Positions 43,723 to 52,667 of a DNA stretch of 64,000 bases are shown in pieces. Source of the stretch: JBHGBM01 sp041946965. Its GTDB lineage: Bacteria > Acidobacteriota > Terriglobia > Bryobacterales > Bryobacteraceae. The stretch spans positions 1-64,000 of the forward strand of contig JBHGBM010000005.1 in assembly GCA_041946965.1 (NCBI GenBank), in the 5' to 3' direction. The notes under the pieces were generated by a model, which was not told where the DNA came from, searched no databases, and saw only the letters and a program-made list of their open reading frames with translations. Each line of letters opens with the position of its first letter. Positions within the stretch are counted from its first letter, which is position 1. The translations under genes and the position numbers were made by a program.

Positions 43723-45273
43723 CTACTCGTCCGCGAAACGCCAGCCCGTCAGGTACGCCAGCTTTAGAATCTTTTCCATCTTGACGTAGTTCAGCTTCTC
43801 CGCGCTGTCCGAAACCTGGTGATACTCCGGATGAAACCCCGTGAACCACCACACTGCCGGCACTTTGTGCAGCATGAACGGGAACTGGTCGCTGCGCTGG
43901 ATCACGTTCAGCGCGGCGTCGGCGTCGAATTTGTAGTTCAGCCTCAGTCCGATCTCGCGGTTTTCCTTCTCCACCAGCTTCCGGTACTCGGGATAGTCGA
44001 TGGTCCCGATCAGGTTCAACTCGTTGGAAGTGTCGGCCGAAACTTCGACCAAACCCTCGGTCTGCTTGCTGGGCGCTTCGTTGCGTCCGATCATGTCGAA
44101 GTTGATCACGGCGCGCGTGGCGGCCAGCGGGCGCGGCGGGTGCTGCGTGTACGCGTAGGCGCCCAACAGCCCGCGCTCCTCGGCCGCCGTGGCCACGAAC
44201 ACCAGTGTGCGCCGCGGCCGTTCCTTGTTGCGGGCGTAGGCGCGCGCCAACTCGATGATCCCCGCGGTCCCGGAGGCGTTGTCGTCCGCTCCCGGCCGTA
44301 TCTCGCCGTCCCACGCGCCGTCATGGTCGTAGTGCGCCGTGAACAGGACGCTCTCGTTCTTGAGCTGCGGGTGGCTCCCCTCCAGCATTCCCACCACATT
44401 GAAGGAATCGGCGCGGCGCCGCTCGGCGAGCGCGATGTTCAGACGGAGTGAACTGCCCGGCAGCGCCATGGACGCCGGCTTCAGCGCCGCGTCGATGCTC
44501 TTCTGCAACGCCGCGGCGGTCTGGCCCGTCCCCGCCAGCAGGTCGTTCAGAACCGAATCGGCGATGGTCACCGAGGGAATGCGCGCCAGCGGCTCGGCGA
44601 GCGCCTGCGGCGCCAGCGTCCGCGCGCGCACCGCGCCGCCCGGGACTCGGGCCATGCGCTCCTGCACCGTGGGATGGTTGCGGCCCGGCTCCGCCGCCAC
44701 CAGCACCGCCAGCGCGCCGTGCTTTTCCGCGTTCCACAGTTTCACCAGGGTGCTCGCGTAGCGCGTGTTGCCCCGCCCATTGAACACCGAGTCCGGATTG
44801 TTCTCTTGCGGCTCGTGATCGAAGACCAGCACGATTTTGCCGCGGGCGTCGAGCCCCGCGTAATCGTCGTAGCGGAACTCCGGCGCGGTGATGCCGTACC
44901 CGGCGAACACCACCGGACCGGAAACCGTGGTTTCCATGGCGAAACTGGTGCTGAACTCGCTGCCGTAGCGCCGCGCCTTGCCGTTGACCGTCAGAGTGGT
45001 GAGCCCGCGGTCGACGCGGTACTCCACCAGCGGAACGGCTTGCAGGAAGCTGTGGCCGGCGGCCGGTTGCAGCCCCGCCTTAAGAAACTCCGCGGCCACA
45101 AACTCAGCGGCGGCATCGGCCCCGCGCCGCAGCGAGAGCCGCCCTTCGAGCGCGCCCGATGCCAGGAATTCGACATCCGCGCGCACGTTGCGCATATTGA
45201 TGGAGTTCAATCCCGCGGCCAGGTCGGCGGCCCAGACACGCGCGGCGAGCAGCAAGAGCGCCAGTGCCCTCAT
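43723..45273 (-). CDS. M28-family zinc aminopeptidase with PA domain, secreted
   Basis: A 516-aa peptidase with a signal peptide (MRALALLLLAARVWA). A protease-associated insert lies at about 100-240. The M28 zinc centre is visible as FTAHYDHDGA (His/Asp), PGADDNASGTAG (bridging Asp) and TAAEERGLLGAYA (Glu-Glu), with further ligands towards the C terminus (NFDMIGRNE). It removes N-terminal residues from peptides outside the cytoplasm. It is the last gene of the long minus-strand run and overlaps the PfkB gene by 4 bp. Confidence 0.9.
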   Translation of the reverse strand: MRALALLLLAARVWAADLAAGLNSINMRNVRADVEFLASGALEGRLSLRRGADAAAEFVAAEFLKAGLQPAAGHSFLQAVPLVEYRVDRGLTTLTVNGKARRYGSEFSTSFAMETTVSGPVVFAGYGITAPEFRYDDYAGLDARGKIVLVFDHEPQENNPDSVFNGRGNTRYASTLVKLWNAEKHGALAVLVAAEPGRNHPTVQERMARVPGGAVRARTLAPQALAEPLARIPSVTIADSVLNDLLAGTGQTAAALQKSIDAALKPASMALPGSSLRLNIALAERRRADSFNVVGMLEGSHPQLKNESVLFTAHYDHDGAWDGEIRPGADDNASGTAGIIELARAYARNKERPRRTLVFVATAAEERGLLGAYAYTQHPPRPLAATRAVINFDMIGRNEAPSKQTEGLVEVSADTSNELNLIGTIDYPEYRKLVEKENREIGLRLNYKFDADAALNVIQRSDQFPFMLHKVPAVWWFTGFHPEYHQVSDSAEKLNYVKMEKILKLAYLTGWRFADE

Positions 45274-46223
45274 AGGGTATCAGGATAACCCGCCTGTGTA
45301 CGCCGCCGCAGCCACTCCAGCGTTTCTTCGTACGTCAGCACGCCTTCCACCGCCCCCAGCCGCTCCACCGAGAGAGCGCCCAGGGCGTTGGCGAGGCGCG
45401 CCGCTTCCCTCCACGGCGCGCCGCGGTCCAGCGCGGCGAGAAACCCGCCCACGAAACAGTCGCCGGCGCCGGTGGTGTCCACCGCCTGCACGGCGAAACC
45501 CGGCGAGCGGAACTCGCCAGCAGCGCCGTAGACCGCGCAGCCGCGGGCGCCCAGCTTGATCACCACCGATCCCGCCCCGGCCGCAAGCAGCGCCGCGCCC
45601 GCCGAATCCGGGCCGGCGCTGCCGGTCAGCATGCGGGCCTCGTCTTCGTTCACGAACAGGATGTCCGTAAAGGGCAGGCACGGCGCGAGGTCTTCCATCC
45701 AGCGCCCCAGCGAGTCCCAGTGCGTGTCGAGCGAAGTTCGCAGCCCCGTCTCGCGCGCCTGCTTCAGCATCGCCGCCATATGGGTGCGCATTTGAAGCAG
45801 CGCGAACGGAGTGGACATGTGGTAGTGCCCGAATCCACCGGCGAACTGGTGCGCCAGCTCCGCGGCATCGAAGTCAACCACCGCGTTCACGCCGCGCCGG
45901 TGCAGGAACAGGCGCTCGCCGGAGCCGCGCACCAGCGCGATGGTGGTCGCGGTCGGCGCCTCCAGCCGCTTCACGGCGCTAAGGTCCACGCCCGCGGCGC
46001 GCATTTTGCCGAGCACGAAATCCGCGGCGTCATCGTTCCCCACCGCGCCGAGGACCCGCGCACGCGCCCCAAGCTTCGCCAGCGCATAGGCGGTGTTGGC
46101 CGCATTGCCGCCCAGCCGGCGCTCGATCGTTTCCACGATGGTGGTGGCGCCCCACTGGATCCGCTCCACGGGACGCACGATCACGTCGAGCGAGAGATTG
46201 CCCGAACACAGGACGCCGCTCAT
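45270..46223 (-). CDS. PfkB-family carbohydrate/nucleoside kinase
   Basis: A 317-aa cytoplasmic ribokinase-like kinase. Signature 1 is present near the N terminus (RRLGGNAANTAYALAKLGA). Signature 2 has the catalytic Asp (VDTTGAGDCFVGGFLAAL). Substrates in the family include ribose, fructose, KDG and nucleosides; none can be picked from sequence. The start at 46223 overlaps the stop of the upstream gene (ATGA) and is preferred to an ATG at 46271 inside that gene. It overlaps M28 at its 3' end. Confidence 0.9.
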   Translation of the reverse strand: MSGVLCSGNLSLDVIVRPVERIQWGATTIVETIERRLGGNAANTAYALAKLGARARVLGAVGNDDAADFVLGKMRAAGVDLSAVKRLEAPTATTIALVRGSGERLFLHRRGVNAVVDFDAAELAHQFAGGFGHYHMSTPFALLQMRTHMAAMLKQARETGLRTSLDTHWDSLGRWMEDLAPCLPFTDILFVNEDEARMLTGSAGPDSAGAALLAAGAGSVVIKLGARGCAVYGAAGEFRSPGFAVQAVDTTGAGDCFVGGFLAALDRGAPWREAARLANALGALSVERLGAVEGVLTYEETLEWLRRRTQAGYPDTL

Positions 46224-47143
46224 GCCGTCCCGCTGAACAACGCTTGCAGCAGCTCGGTGGATACCGGCCAATAGCCATGCACGCGGTCGCCCTCGGTGCG
46301 GAACGACCCGGAGGTCAAGACCCCGCTCAGGTCGCGCGGATTAGGTTGATGCTTTTCGCGCTGGATCATGGCCACCAGCAACTGCGTCAGGTTGTAAAGT
46401 TGGCCCGCGAGATTGTTGGCCTCCTCGGCGGACCGGCACTGCACCACCATGCGCGCGGCATAGTGTTTCCCTTCCGGTCCGAGCGAGATGACGGCGCTCT
46501 GCGCACTGTCGAGAGCGCGGGCGAAAATGCGGGTGCCCGAGGGCAGCTCGGCGGGCGCGCGCAGCGCCGCTCCCGGCAGCGCCACCCACACCGGGTCCGA
46601 AGGCAGCGGCCACCCGGGGCCGCCGCCGGGCGCGGCCCCGAGGATCTGTAGCACGGCCGCATCGTCCATCGCCACCGCCATCGCCATCACGTTCCTGCGC
46701 AGCGGCTGAAACGAGATCTTGCGGTCCGGCGCGCTGCCGGACATGCGGCAGAGCGCGCCTTCGCAGGCGCCGCCGTGCGAGACCGTGTACGCCCGCAGCT
46801 TCTCCCAATCGAAACGGCCCCGCAGCACCAGAAACTCTCCCGCCGGACGGAATGCGGCCATGGCGGCATCCAGGTCGGTAGTGTAATCGAAGCCCGTGTT
46901 GCGGACAAACTCGAGGTATTCCTTCTCCAGCGGCGAGCCCGCCAGCAGCTTCATGATGCCCAGCCGGCGCAGCGCCCCGAAGTCGACATAGAGCACCACG
47001 GAATCGTGGACGGGCAACTGCCGGAGCATGGCCTGGGGCGTTCCGATCGCGGAACGGCGATACTGCACCCAGGCCCAAAACGAGATGCCCGCAACTGCCG
47101 CGGCGGCGGCCAACCACAGCGCCAGGCGTGTCTTCCGGTTCAC
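46220..47143 (-). CDS. Membrane-anchored protein of unknown function
   Basis: A 307-aa protein with one N-terminal membrane helix (RLALWLAAAAAVAGISFWAWV) and an extracytoplasmic domain. Recognisable segments are VVLYVDFGALRRLGIMKLLAG, FVRNTGFDYTTDLDAAMAAF and FLVLRGRFDWEKL. Two Cys (GACEGALC) might form a disulfide. Similar proteins seem common in Acidobacteria, but I know no function. It sits 40 bp downstream of mtgA and overlaps the PfkB gene by 4 bp. Confidence 0.6.
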   Translation of the reverse strand: MNRKTRLALWLAAAAAVAGISFWAWVQYRRSAIGTPQAMLRQLPVHDSVVLYVDFGALRRLGIMKLLAGSPLEKEYLEFVRNTGFDYTTDLDAAMAAFRPAGEFLVLRGRFDWEKLRAYTVSHGGACEGALCRMSGSAPDRKISFQPLRRNVMAMAVAMDDAAVLQILGAAPGGGPGWPLPSDPVWVALPGAALRAPAELPSGTRIFARALDSAQSAVISLGPEGKHYAARMVVQCRSAEEANNLAGQLYNLTQLLVAMIQREKHQPNPRDLSGVLTSGSFRTEGDRVHGYWPVSTELLQALFSGTA

Positions 47144-47183
47144 ATCCCCACTATCACACAGGTGCGGTGCGGCGGTGTAGCGC

Positions 47184-47894
47184 CTACCATCCCATTTGCG
47201 CCATGCGTTCCAGAATGCGCGCGCTGTACTCGTTCAGCCGCTCCGGCCGCCGCTTGCGCGGCGAGGGCAGCACGGCGGCGAGCCGCGCGCCCTGTTCCCG
47301 CCCGATGCGCCGCGCCGGCACGCCGTAGTGATACCGCGCCGCCGCCTCCGCGCCGTACACCCCCGGCCCCCACTCGATGACGTTCAGGTACAACTCGAGG
47401 ATGCGCCGCTTCGAGAGCACCGTCTCCGCCACCGGAACCAGCGTGAACTCCACGCCTTTCCGCAGGAAACCGCCCCGGGTGGTCAGCAGCAGGTTCTTCA
47501 CCAACTGCTGCGTGATGGTGGAGGCGCCGCGCCGCCGGCCCTCGTCGAGGGTTTCATCGATGGCGTTGCGGATCTCCTCCCAGTCGAACCCGCGGTGCTG
47601 GTAAAAACGCGAATCCTCGGCCGCCACCACGGCATGCTGGAAGGCGGGCGAGATCTGCTCCAGCGGCACGAAGTCGTAACGCTTGCGGTACTTGGCCCCG
47701 CCGGCGATTGCCTCGAAGCGCCGTTGGACGTGCACCGCGGTGAGCGGCGGATCGATCCAGCGCACGGCAACCAGGGCCAGCACCATTCCCGCCCACCCGG
47801 AAAGCACGGCGATCGCGCACCACCGGGCGAACCTCCGAAGAAAGTTTCTGCGCTTCGGCTTCCCCACTACCCGACCCAGATGGGACTCGACCAC
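47184..47894 (-). CDS. mtgA: Monofunctional peptidoglycan glycosyltransferase (MtgA)
   Basis: A 236-aa GT51 enzyme that polymerises lipid II into glycan strands. An N-terminal membrane anchor (about 24-46) is followed by the five GT51 motifs. They include catalytic Glu93 in VAAEDSRFYQHRGFDW, GASTITQQLVKN, RKGVEFTLVPVAETVLSKRRILELYLN and YGAEAAARYHYG. No transpeptidase domain is present, and the length matches MtgA. Its start lies 28 bp inside the 3' end of the upstream PHP-like gene, a longer overlap than the usual 4 bp in this run. Confidence 0.94.
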   Translation of the reverse strand: MVESHLGRVVGKPKRRNFLRRFARWCAIAVLSGWAGMVLALVAVRWIDPPLTAVHVQRRFEAIAGGAKYRKRYDFVPLEQISPAFQHAVVAAEDSRFYQHRGFDWEEIRNAIDETLDEGRRRGASTITQQLVKNLLLTTRGGFLRKGVEFTLVPVAETVLSKRRILELYLNVIEWGPGVYGAEAAARYHYGVPARRIGREQGARLAAVLPSPRKRRPERLNEYSARILERMAQMGW

Positions 47895-49408
47895 GCCATC
47901 TGACCGTTGGCCTGCGCCACGCGCACGTAGTAGTAGCCGGGACCCGCGCCGGTATCGTGAAAATCGAACGACGTCTCGTAGTGCTCGTTGAAGACGATGC
48001 GGTGGAGCAGCGCCGATTCGCGCGGGAATTCGCCCGTGTAGAGCATCTCGCTTGACTCGGCCAGCTCGCGGAACGTGAGCGTCATGGATTGTTTCACCGG
48101 CTGCTGAAGCTCCACCGTGATCCTGGTCTCCGGCGTGCCCCGCATCCGCAGCACGATGGCCTTCTGGGAGCGGTCCTCCACCTGCTGCCGCAGCGCGGTG
48201 AAGGAGCGCACCCGCACGCCGCGCTCATCGCGTTCCAGCACCTGGTCCCGCCGGCCCTCCTCGAGCGGCCCGGGCGTGAAGCACGTGCCTGCGGATTCCA
48301 GCACGCCGCCTTCCAGCCGGATGCGGAAATCCCAGTCGCAGGTCCGCGTGATGCCCAGTGCGGGCCATGGGCCCCAGCCGTATTCGAAGCGCGCCAGCAC
48401 GGGCTTCGACCAGCTTGCGGAACCGGTCTCGCGGTCCGCCGGAAAGTTCCGGTGCACCACGCGGTTGTTCTTCAGCACCTCCACGCGCTCCACCTGGTCC
48501 CAGCCGGTGACCGCGACGCGGAGGCTGCGCTCGCGCGTGTACGGAAGCTCGCGGCCCATCATCTTGCCGTTGAGCGTGAAGCGCAGCGCGATGCGGTCGC
48601 CCGTGACGGCGTACGTGCGCCGGTCCCAAAGCGCCTCCATGATCGCCTTGCGTGAAAGTTCCGGCGCGAACACCGCGGCGAGCCCTTCGCCGTAGCCGCC
48701 CGGATACCCGAGGTGATCGTCCGTGCTCGCAATGACTCCGAAGCGGTTCCCCTTCGACAACTGGTATTGCAGCGTGTTCTTCGTCCAGCGCCCCGGCTCC
48801 GTGTGACGCAAAAAAGGGAACGGCCCGCGGTCCGCTTCCGAATTGCCCCACTCGGAGTACATCTCCACCAGCGGCGAAACGCTCCGGTCCTGCGCGGAGA
48901 AGTTCGCGCCGCGCCGCCCCTCGCGCACCGCGAGGTGATGCGGGATCATGATGCAGCCGCGCTTCTTCGCGAAGCGCTGAAGCTCCCTCAGGTCGTCCGG
49001 CGTGTACAACTCCGCGTCGAGGTCCGGAAACAGGACGTGATAATCGCCCAGGCTCGTGGAGTGCCACTCGTATCCGGCCAGCACGGCGAACTTCCCCGGC
49101 GCATCGAACTCCTTCGCCGTACGCAGCACTTCCGGCCAGCGCGCCCTGGTCACGGCGAAGCCGTTGATCCACTTGTCCTCGATGCTGCCTTCGTAGCGCT
49201 TCATGTCAGGCCAGTGCGCGTGCGGCGTGAAGGCGAAGAAGTCGAGGTGGTTGCGCGCGATCTCGTACATGCGCCGCAGCGAACCCTGCGCGTAGCCTAC
49301 GTTGCCGTGATTGTGCAGGTCGCCGAAGTAGATCGGCATCTCTTCGCCCGCGGGCGGCGCGGCGAGTGCCGCCGCCGCGGGCAGCCGCAGGCAATCCCTC
49401 CGTGTCAT
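47867..49408 (-). CDS. PHP/DUF3604-like metal-dependent protein, Tat-type leader
   Basis: A 513-aa protein. The N terminus MTRRDCLRLPAAAALAAPPA is a Tat-type leader. A PHP-like metal centre follows (IYFGDLHNHGNVGYAQGS, FFAFTPHAHWPD, GYEWHSTSLGDYHVLFPD, CIMIPHHLAVREGR, GVIASTDDHLGYPG). PHP enzymes are phosphoesterases, and DUF3604 proteins share this layout but have no known activity. A C-terminal beta-rich part starts at about residue 330. The start at 49408 overlaps the cytochrome stop (ATGA). Its place in a dehydrogenase operon suggests it acts on the same periplasmic substrate. Confidence 0.72.
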   Translation of the reverse strand: MTRRDCLRLPAAAALAAPPAGEEMPIYFGDLHNHGNVGYAQGSLRRMYEIARNHLDFFAFTPHAHWPDMKRYEGSIEDKWINGFAVTRARWPEVLRTAKEFDAPGKFAVLAGYEWHSTSLGDYHVLFPDLDAELYTPDDLRELQRFAKKRGCIMIPHHLAVREGRRGANFSAQDRSVSPLVEMYSEWGNSEADRGPFPFLRHTEPGRWTKNTLQYQLSKGNRFGVIASTDDHLGYPGGYGEGLAAVFAPELSRKAIMEALWDRRTYAVTGDRIALRFTLNGKMMGRELPYTRERSLRVAVTGWDQVERVEVLKNNRVVHRNFPADRETGSASWSKPVLARFEYGWGPWPALGITRTCDWDFRIRLEGGVLESAGTCFTPGPLEEGRRDQVLERDERGVRVRSFTALRQQVEDRSQKAIVLRMRGTPETRITVELQQPVKQSMTLTFRELAESSEMLYTGEFPRESALLHRIVFNEHYETSFDFHDTGAGPGYYYVRVAQANGQMAWSSPIWVG

Positions 49409-50427
49409 CGCGGTTTCCTCGGCGGGACTCCCTTCACGTGGCAGTCCGCGCACTTTACGAAGTGGACGTTGTGCGTGCTCTTGGGATTGGCGAAGGTCGT
49501 ATCCATCTTCTCCACGTCGAGCCCGCAGTTGGAAAGCCGCGGGTGGCAATCGGCGCACGAGGCGCGCGTCCACTGCCCGTGCTTCTGATGGCACGCCAGG
49601 CAGCCCAGTCCCTCGTGCACCCCTATAGGCGTCCGGTCGTCGCCGGAGTTCACCTGCCGCGAGGCCAGCGGCGCGTGGCATTGGTAGCACAGCGCCTGCC
49701 GCCGGTCCGGGCTCACCTTCACCTGCCGATCCCCTTCCATCATCTGCGGCACGGGCAGGTAGGCGAGCGGGAGCGGCATCTGCGAGCGCCGGTCCGCCAG
49801 CGCCAGCGACGGGCGGAACAGTTCCTGCTTCGCCCCCGCGCGCGTATCCCCTTTCAGCAGCAGTTCGCCCTGCCGGTGCATGGCGTGACATGCCAGGCAC
49901 GGAATGGCGGGCCGCACGGCGAGTTTCGGATCTTTCATGGTCCACGGTCCGGTGGTCGCGATGGGCTGCACCAGGTCGTTGATGCCGCCCGCGAAGTGCA
50001 TGCCGTGGCACCGCAGGCAGTCGTCCATGAGCCTGCGCTTGCTGTTGTGCGTGGGGTCCATGAAAATGCGGGCGTAGGTGGTGGCGTGCGGCCCGGCCTT
50101 CCACTGCGCGAACTCCTGCCGGTGGCAGCTCCGGCACCGGTCCACCATGGCGAACACGTCGTCCGTGGTCAGGCGTACACGCTCCGGCACCTGGCCGCGA
50201 AGGTGCGCCCACACGCGCCGCGCGTTGCGCGTCATCGACGAAGGGTGGCAGTCGATGCAATTCACGTTGCGGTGCGCGGAGTTTCGCCACACGTCGTAGT
50301 TCGGCTGGATCTCGTGGCAGCGCGCGCAGCCGCCGCCCGCGGAACTGCGGTAATAGATGTTCGCGCCGGGGATCGCCGCCAGCGCCAGCCCTGCCACGAC
50401 CGCGCCGCCCAAAAGCCAGCGCTTCAT
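49405..50427 (-). CDS. Nine-haem membrane-anchored cytochrome c (NapC/NrfH-like start)
   Basis: A 340-aa protein with one N-terminal membrane helix (RWLLGGAVVAGLALAAIPGAN) and nine CxxCH haem-binding motifs (CARCH, CIDCH, CRSCH, CLRCH, CLACH, CYQCH, CLACH, CADCH, CADCH). The first haem region (CHEIQPNYDVWRNSAHRNVNCIDCH) resembles the quinol-interacting NapC/NrfH cytochromes. It overlaps the GMC dehydrogenase gene by 4 bp and is therefore the likely electron partner. Gluconate-2-dehydrogenase complexes normally use a three-haem cytochrome, so nine haems is atypical. Confidence 0.9.
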   Translation of the reverse strand: MKRWLLGGAVVAGLALAAIPGANIYYRSSAGGGCARCHEIQPNYDVWRNSAHRNVNCIDCHPSSMTRNARRVWAHLRGQVPERVRLTTDDVFAMVDRCRSCHRQEFAQWKAGPHATTYARIFMDPTHNSKRRLMDDCLRCHGMHFAGGINDLVQPIATTGPWTMKDPKLAVRPAIPCLACHAMHRQGELLLKGDTRAGAKQELFRPSLALADRRSQMPLPLAYLPVPQMMEGDRQVKVSPDRRQALCYQCHAPLASRQVNSGDDRTPIGVHEGLGCLACHQKHGQWTRASCADCHPRLSNCGLDVEKMDTTFANPKSTHNVHFVKCADCHVKGVPPRKPR

Positions 50428-52076
50428 GATTTGAATCCCGTGCCTTTCCAGGTCTTCACGATGTAATCGGAGGCGAAATAGGCCACCGCCATGATGGTCA
50501 TGGCGGGATTGAACGCGCCGTTGGTCACGTTGACGCTGCCGTCGATCACGAACAGGTTGTCGATCTCGTGCATCTGGCAGTGGCGGTTCACCACCGATGT
50601 CTTCGGATCGTCGCCCATGCGGCAGGTGCCCGCCTGGTGCTGCCCGCCGCTGAGCCCGCGCCCCGGAATGCTGGGCCACGTCCTCACCGCGCCCGCCTCG
50701 CGCAGCCACATATCGCACTTCACCACCATGGCCTTGGCCACCTCGACGTTGTGCTCATGCTTCTGGCCGGAGAGCCGCGCCACCGGCACCCCCCAATAGT
50801 CCTTCACAACCGGGTCGATCTCCACCCGCGAACTCCACACCGGCATCTCTTGGATCGGCCCTCCCACGCTGATGTGATACCGGTAGGCGTCGCGCATCCA
50901 GCGCTTGTGTTCCACCCCCCAGCGCGGCACCCACGGCGGCGTCTTATCCACGAACTGAATCGGGCTGCGCAGAAACTCGTTGGTGAGCATGGCGCCGCCG
51001 GTCAGTCCCTGGTTGCCATGCGCGAAATCGCAGAACGCCACGCCCGCCCCCGGACCTAGATCGTCGTAGATCTCCTCTTTGAAAAGCCCGGCCACGCGGC
51101 AGTAGGAATGCCCTTGCAGGTTGCGCCCCACCCAGTCGTAGCGGTTGCCGAGCCCGTTGGGATGCAGCTTGCTCTTGGAAAGCAGCAGCAGCCGCGCGGA
51201 CTCGATGGCCGCCGCGGAGACGATCACCAGGTCGGCCGTCTGCTCCTGAAGCCTGTCGTTCTCGTCGAAGTACGCCACGCCGCGCGCGCGTCCCCGCGCA
51301 TCGGTGAGGATCTCCTTCGCCTGAGCGCGGGTGCGCACCTCGCAATTGCCCGTGGCCATGGCCTTGGGGATCACGGTGTTGTGCGTGCCGTTTTTGGCGT
51401 TGACCTCACACTGGTGCCCCACGCACCAGCGGCACCGCATGCACGCCTGCCGCCCGTTGTAAGGTACGCTGTTGCGGAACATGGGGATGTCGAACGGGTG
51501 CCAGCCCAGCCGCTTGGCCGCGGCGTACAGCACCCGGCACTCGCGCGAGGCCGGAAGCGGCGGCATCGGCAGTCCCTTCCGCCGCGGGCCTTTGAACGGA
51601 TCCGGCTCCACGTCGCCCGATACCCCGATCTCCCACTCGGCCTTCTCGTAGTAGGGTTCGAGGTCATCGTAGCCGATGGGCCAATCCTCCAGCGTGCTGC
51701 CCTCGCGCGCGCCGTAGGTGGACCGCATGCGGAAATCCTGCGGCATGAAGCGCCACGCCATGGCGCCGTAGCTCACTGTCCCGCTGCCCACACAGGCGGC
51801 GTTGTTCTGGTAGCCGCCCTCGCTCGGCCGCACCTTACGCTGGCGGCCGCCCTCCACGATCACCCGCGGGTTGCGCTCGTCGTCCGGACCGAACGGGTGG
51901 CCCAGCACGGAGGTGCGCTGGTTGCGCAAGTCGTCCTTCCGGCAGTCGTACGCGCTGGTCCAGCGGCCGCGCTCCAGCAGCACCACGCTGAGCCCGGCCT
52001 GGGCCAGTTCCTTGGCGACAATGCCGCCCGCCGCGCCCGCCCCCACGACGACGGCGTTCACGTGCTTGAGGCTCAC
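50424..52076 (-). CDS. GMC-family FAD dehydrogenase (large subunit, gluconate/glucose dehydrogenase-like)
   Basis: A 550-aa flavoprotein oxidising an alcohol or sugar. The N-terminal FAD site is AVVVGAGAAGGIVAKELAQ, with LLERG ending the first strand pair. The C-terminal active site has His in GGQHQAGTCRMG and Asn in AFNPAMTI. A Cys cluster at residues 212-223 (CMRCRWCVGHQC) resembles the iron-sulfur site of FAD-dependent glucose dehydrogenases. It lacks its own leader, and the Tat-bearing small subunit encoded just upstream could carry it across the membrane, as in the known three-subunit enzymes. The start is GTG at 52076, overlapping the small-subunit stop. Confidence 0.9.
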   Translation of the reverse strand: MSLKHVNAVVVGAGAAGGIVAKELAQAGLSVVLLERGRWTSAYDCRKDDLRNQRTSVLGHPFGPDDERNPRVIVEGGRQRKVRPSEGGYQNNAACVGSGTVSYGAMAWRFMPQDFRMRSTYGAREGSTLEDWPIGYDDLEPYYEKAEWEIGVSGDVEPDPFKGPRRKGLPMPPLPASRECRVLYAAAKRLGWHPFDIPMFRNSVPYNGRQACMRCRWCVGHQCEVNAKNGTHNTVIPKAMATGNCEVRTRAQAKEILTDARGRARGVAYFDENDRLQEQTADLVIVSAAAIESARLLLLSKSKLHPNGLGNRYDWVGRNLQGHSYCRVAGLFKEEIYDDLGPGAGVAFCDFAHGNQGLTGGAMLTNEFLRSPIQFVDKTPPWVPRWGVEHKRWMRDAYRYHISVGGPIQEMPVWSSRVEIDPVVKDYWGVPVARLSGQKHEHNVEVAKAMVVKCDMWLREAGAVRTWPSIPGRGLSGGQHQAGTCRMGDDPKTSVVNRHCQMHEIDNLFVIDGSVNVTNGAFNPAMTIMAVAYFASDYIVKTWKGTGFKS

Positions 52077-52624
52077 GCGAGCTTGCCTCCTTCGCGCCCG
52101 CGCACGGGCGTCAGCGGGATGCCCAGCATGCGGTAGCCGATGCCGTCGCGATTGCCGCCATGCCGCGGGTCGCCGTAGAAACTCTGCATGGTGTTGGCCA
52201 GGATGGCCGAGAAGAAGGCGCGCTGCTCGGCGGGGTTCCATCCCGCCGCCGCGGCCTTGCCCTTCTCCACCGCCTTCAGCAGTTCCACCCGCCGGTCCGC
52301 CGCCAGCGCCGCGAAGTCCGCCGCGCCCTGCCCGCGCGCCGCGGCGTCCATCATGGCGAGCCCGCGCCGGTAGGTTTCGCGCAGGTGACCGAGGTGACCC
52401 GCAAGCTGCCGGTCGATGTAGTGCACCGCGCCCGCCCACGCCGCCCCGGGGAACTCATCGGTTGGGATCAGGCATTCGCAGACCGCTTCCGCCGCGCGCG
52501 CTTCGGCATCGCTCAGCGTGCGCCAGGGACTGCTCTTGCCGGTGCAGGAAACCATGCCGGGCGCCGCCGCCGCCACCGCCGCCGCGCCCAGAAAACGCCT
52601 CCGCCTGGGATTCCATCTGGACAT
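52073..52624 (-). CDS. Gluconate 2-dehydrogenase subunit 3-like protein with Tat leader
   Basis: A 183-aa small subunit of a GMC dehydrogenase complex. The twin-arginine leader is unusually Arg-rich (NPRRRRFLGAAAVAAAAPGM) and ends near a Cys (MVSCTG) that could be lipidated. The rest (EARAAEAVCECLIPTDEFPGA, AVHYIDRQLAGH, QRAFFSAILANTMQSFYGDPRHGGN) is typical of the family, which serves as hitch-hiker export and maturation partner. The ATG at 52624 is preferred to 52639 because AGGA lies 5 bp ahead of it. It is 43 bp downstream of the aminotransferase gene. Confidence 0.87.
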   Translation of the reverse strand: MSRWNPRRRRFLGAAAVAAAAPGMVSCTGKSSPWRTLSDAEARAAEAVCECLIPTDEFPGAAWAGAVHYIDRQLAGHLGHLRETYRRGLAMMDAAARGQGAADFAALAADRRVELLKAVEKGKAAAAGWNPAEQRAFFSAILANTMQSFYGDPRHGGNRDGIGYRMLGIPLTPVRGREGGKLA

Positions 52625-52667
52625 AGGAATCCTATTCATACCAGAATTAACCGGCCGTGTGGGCGAG

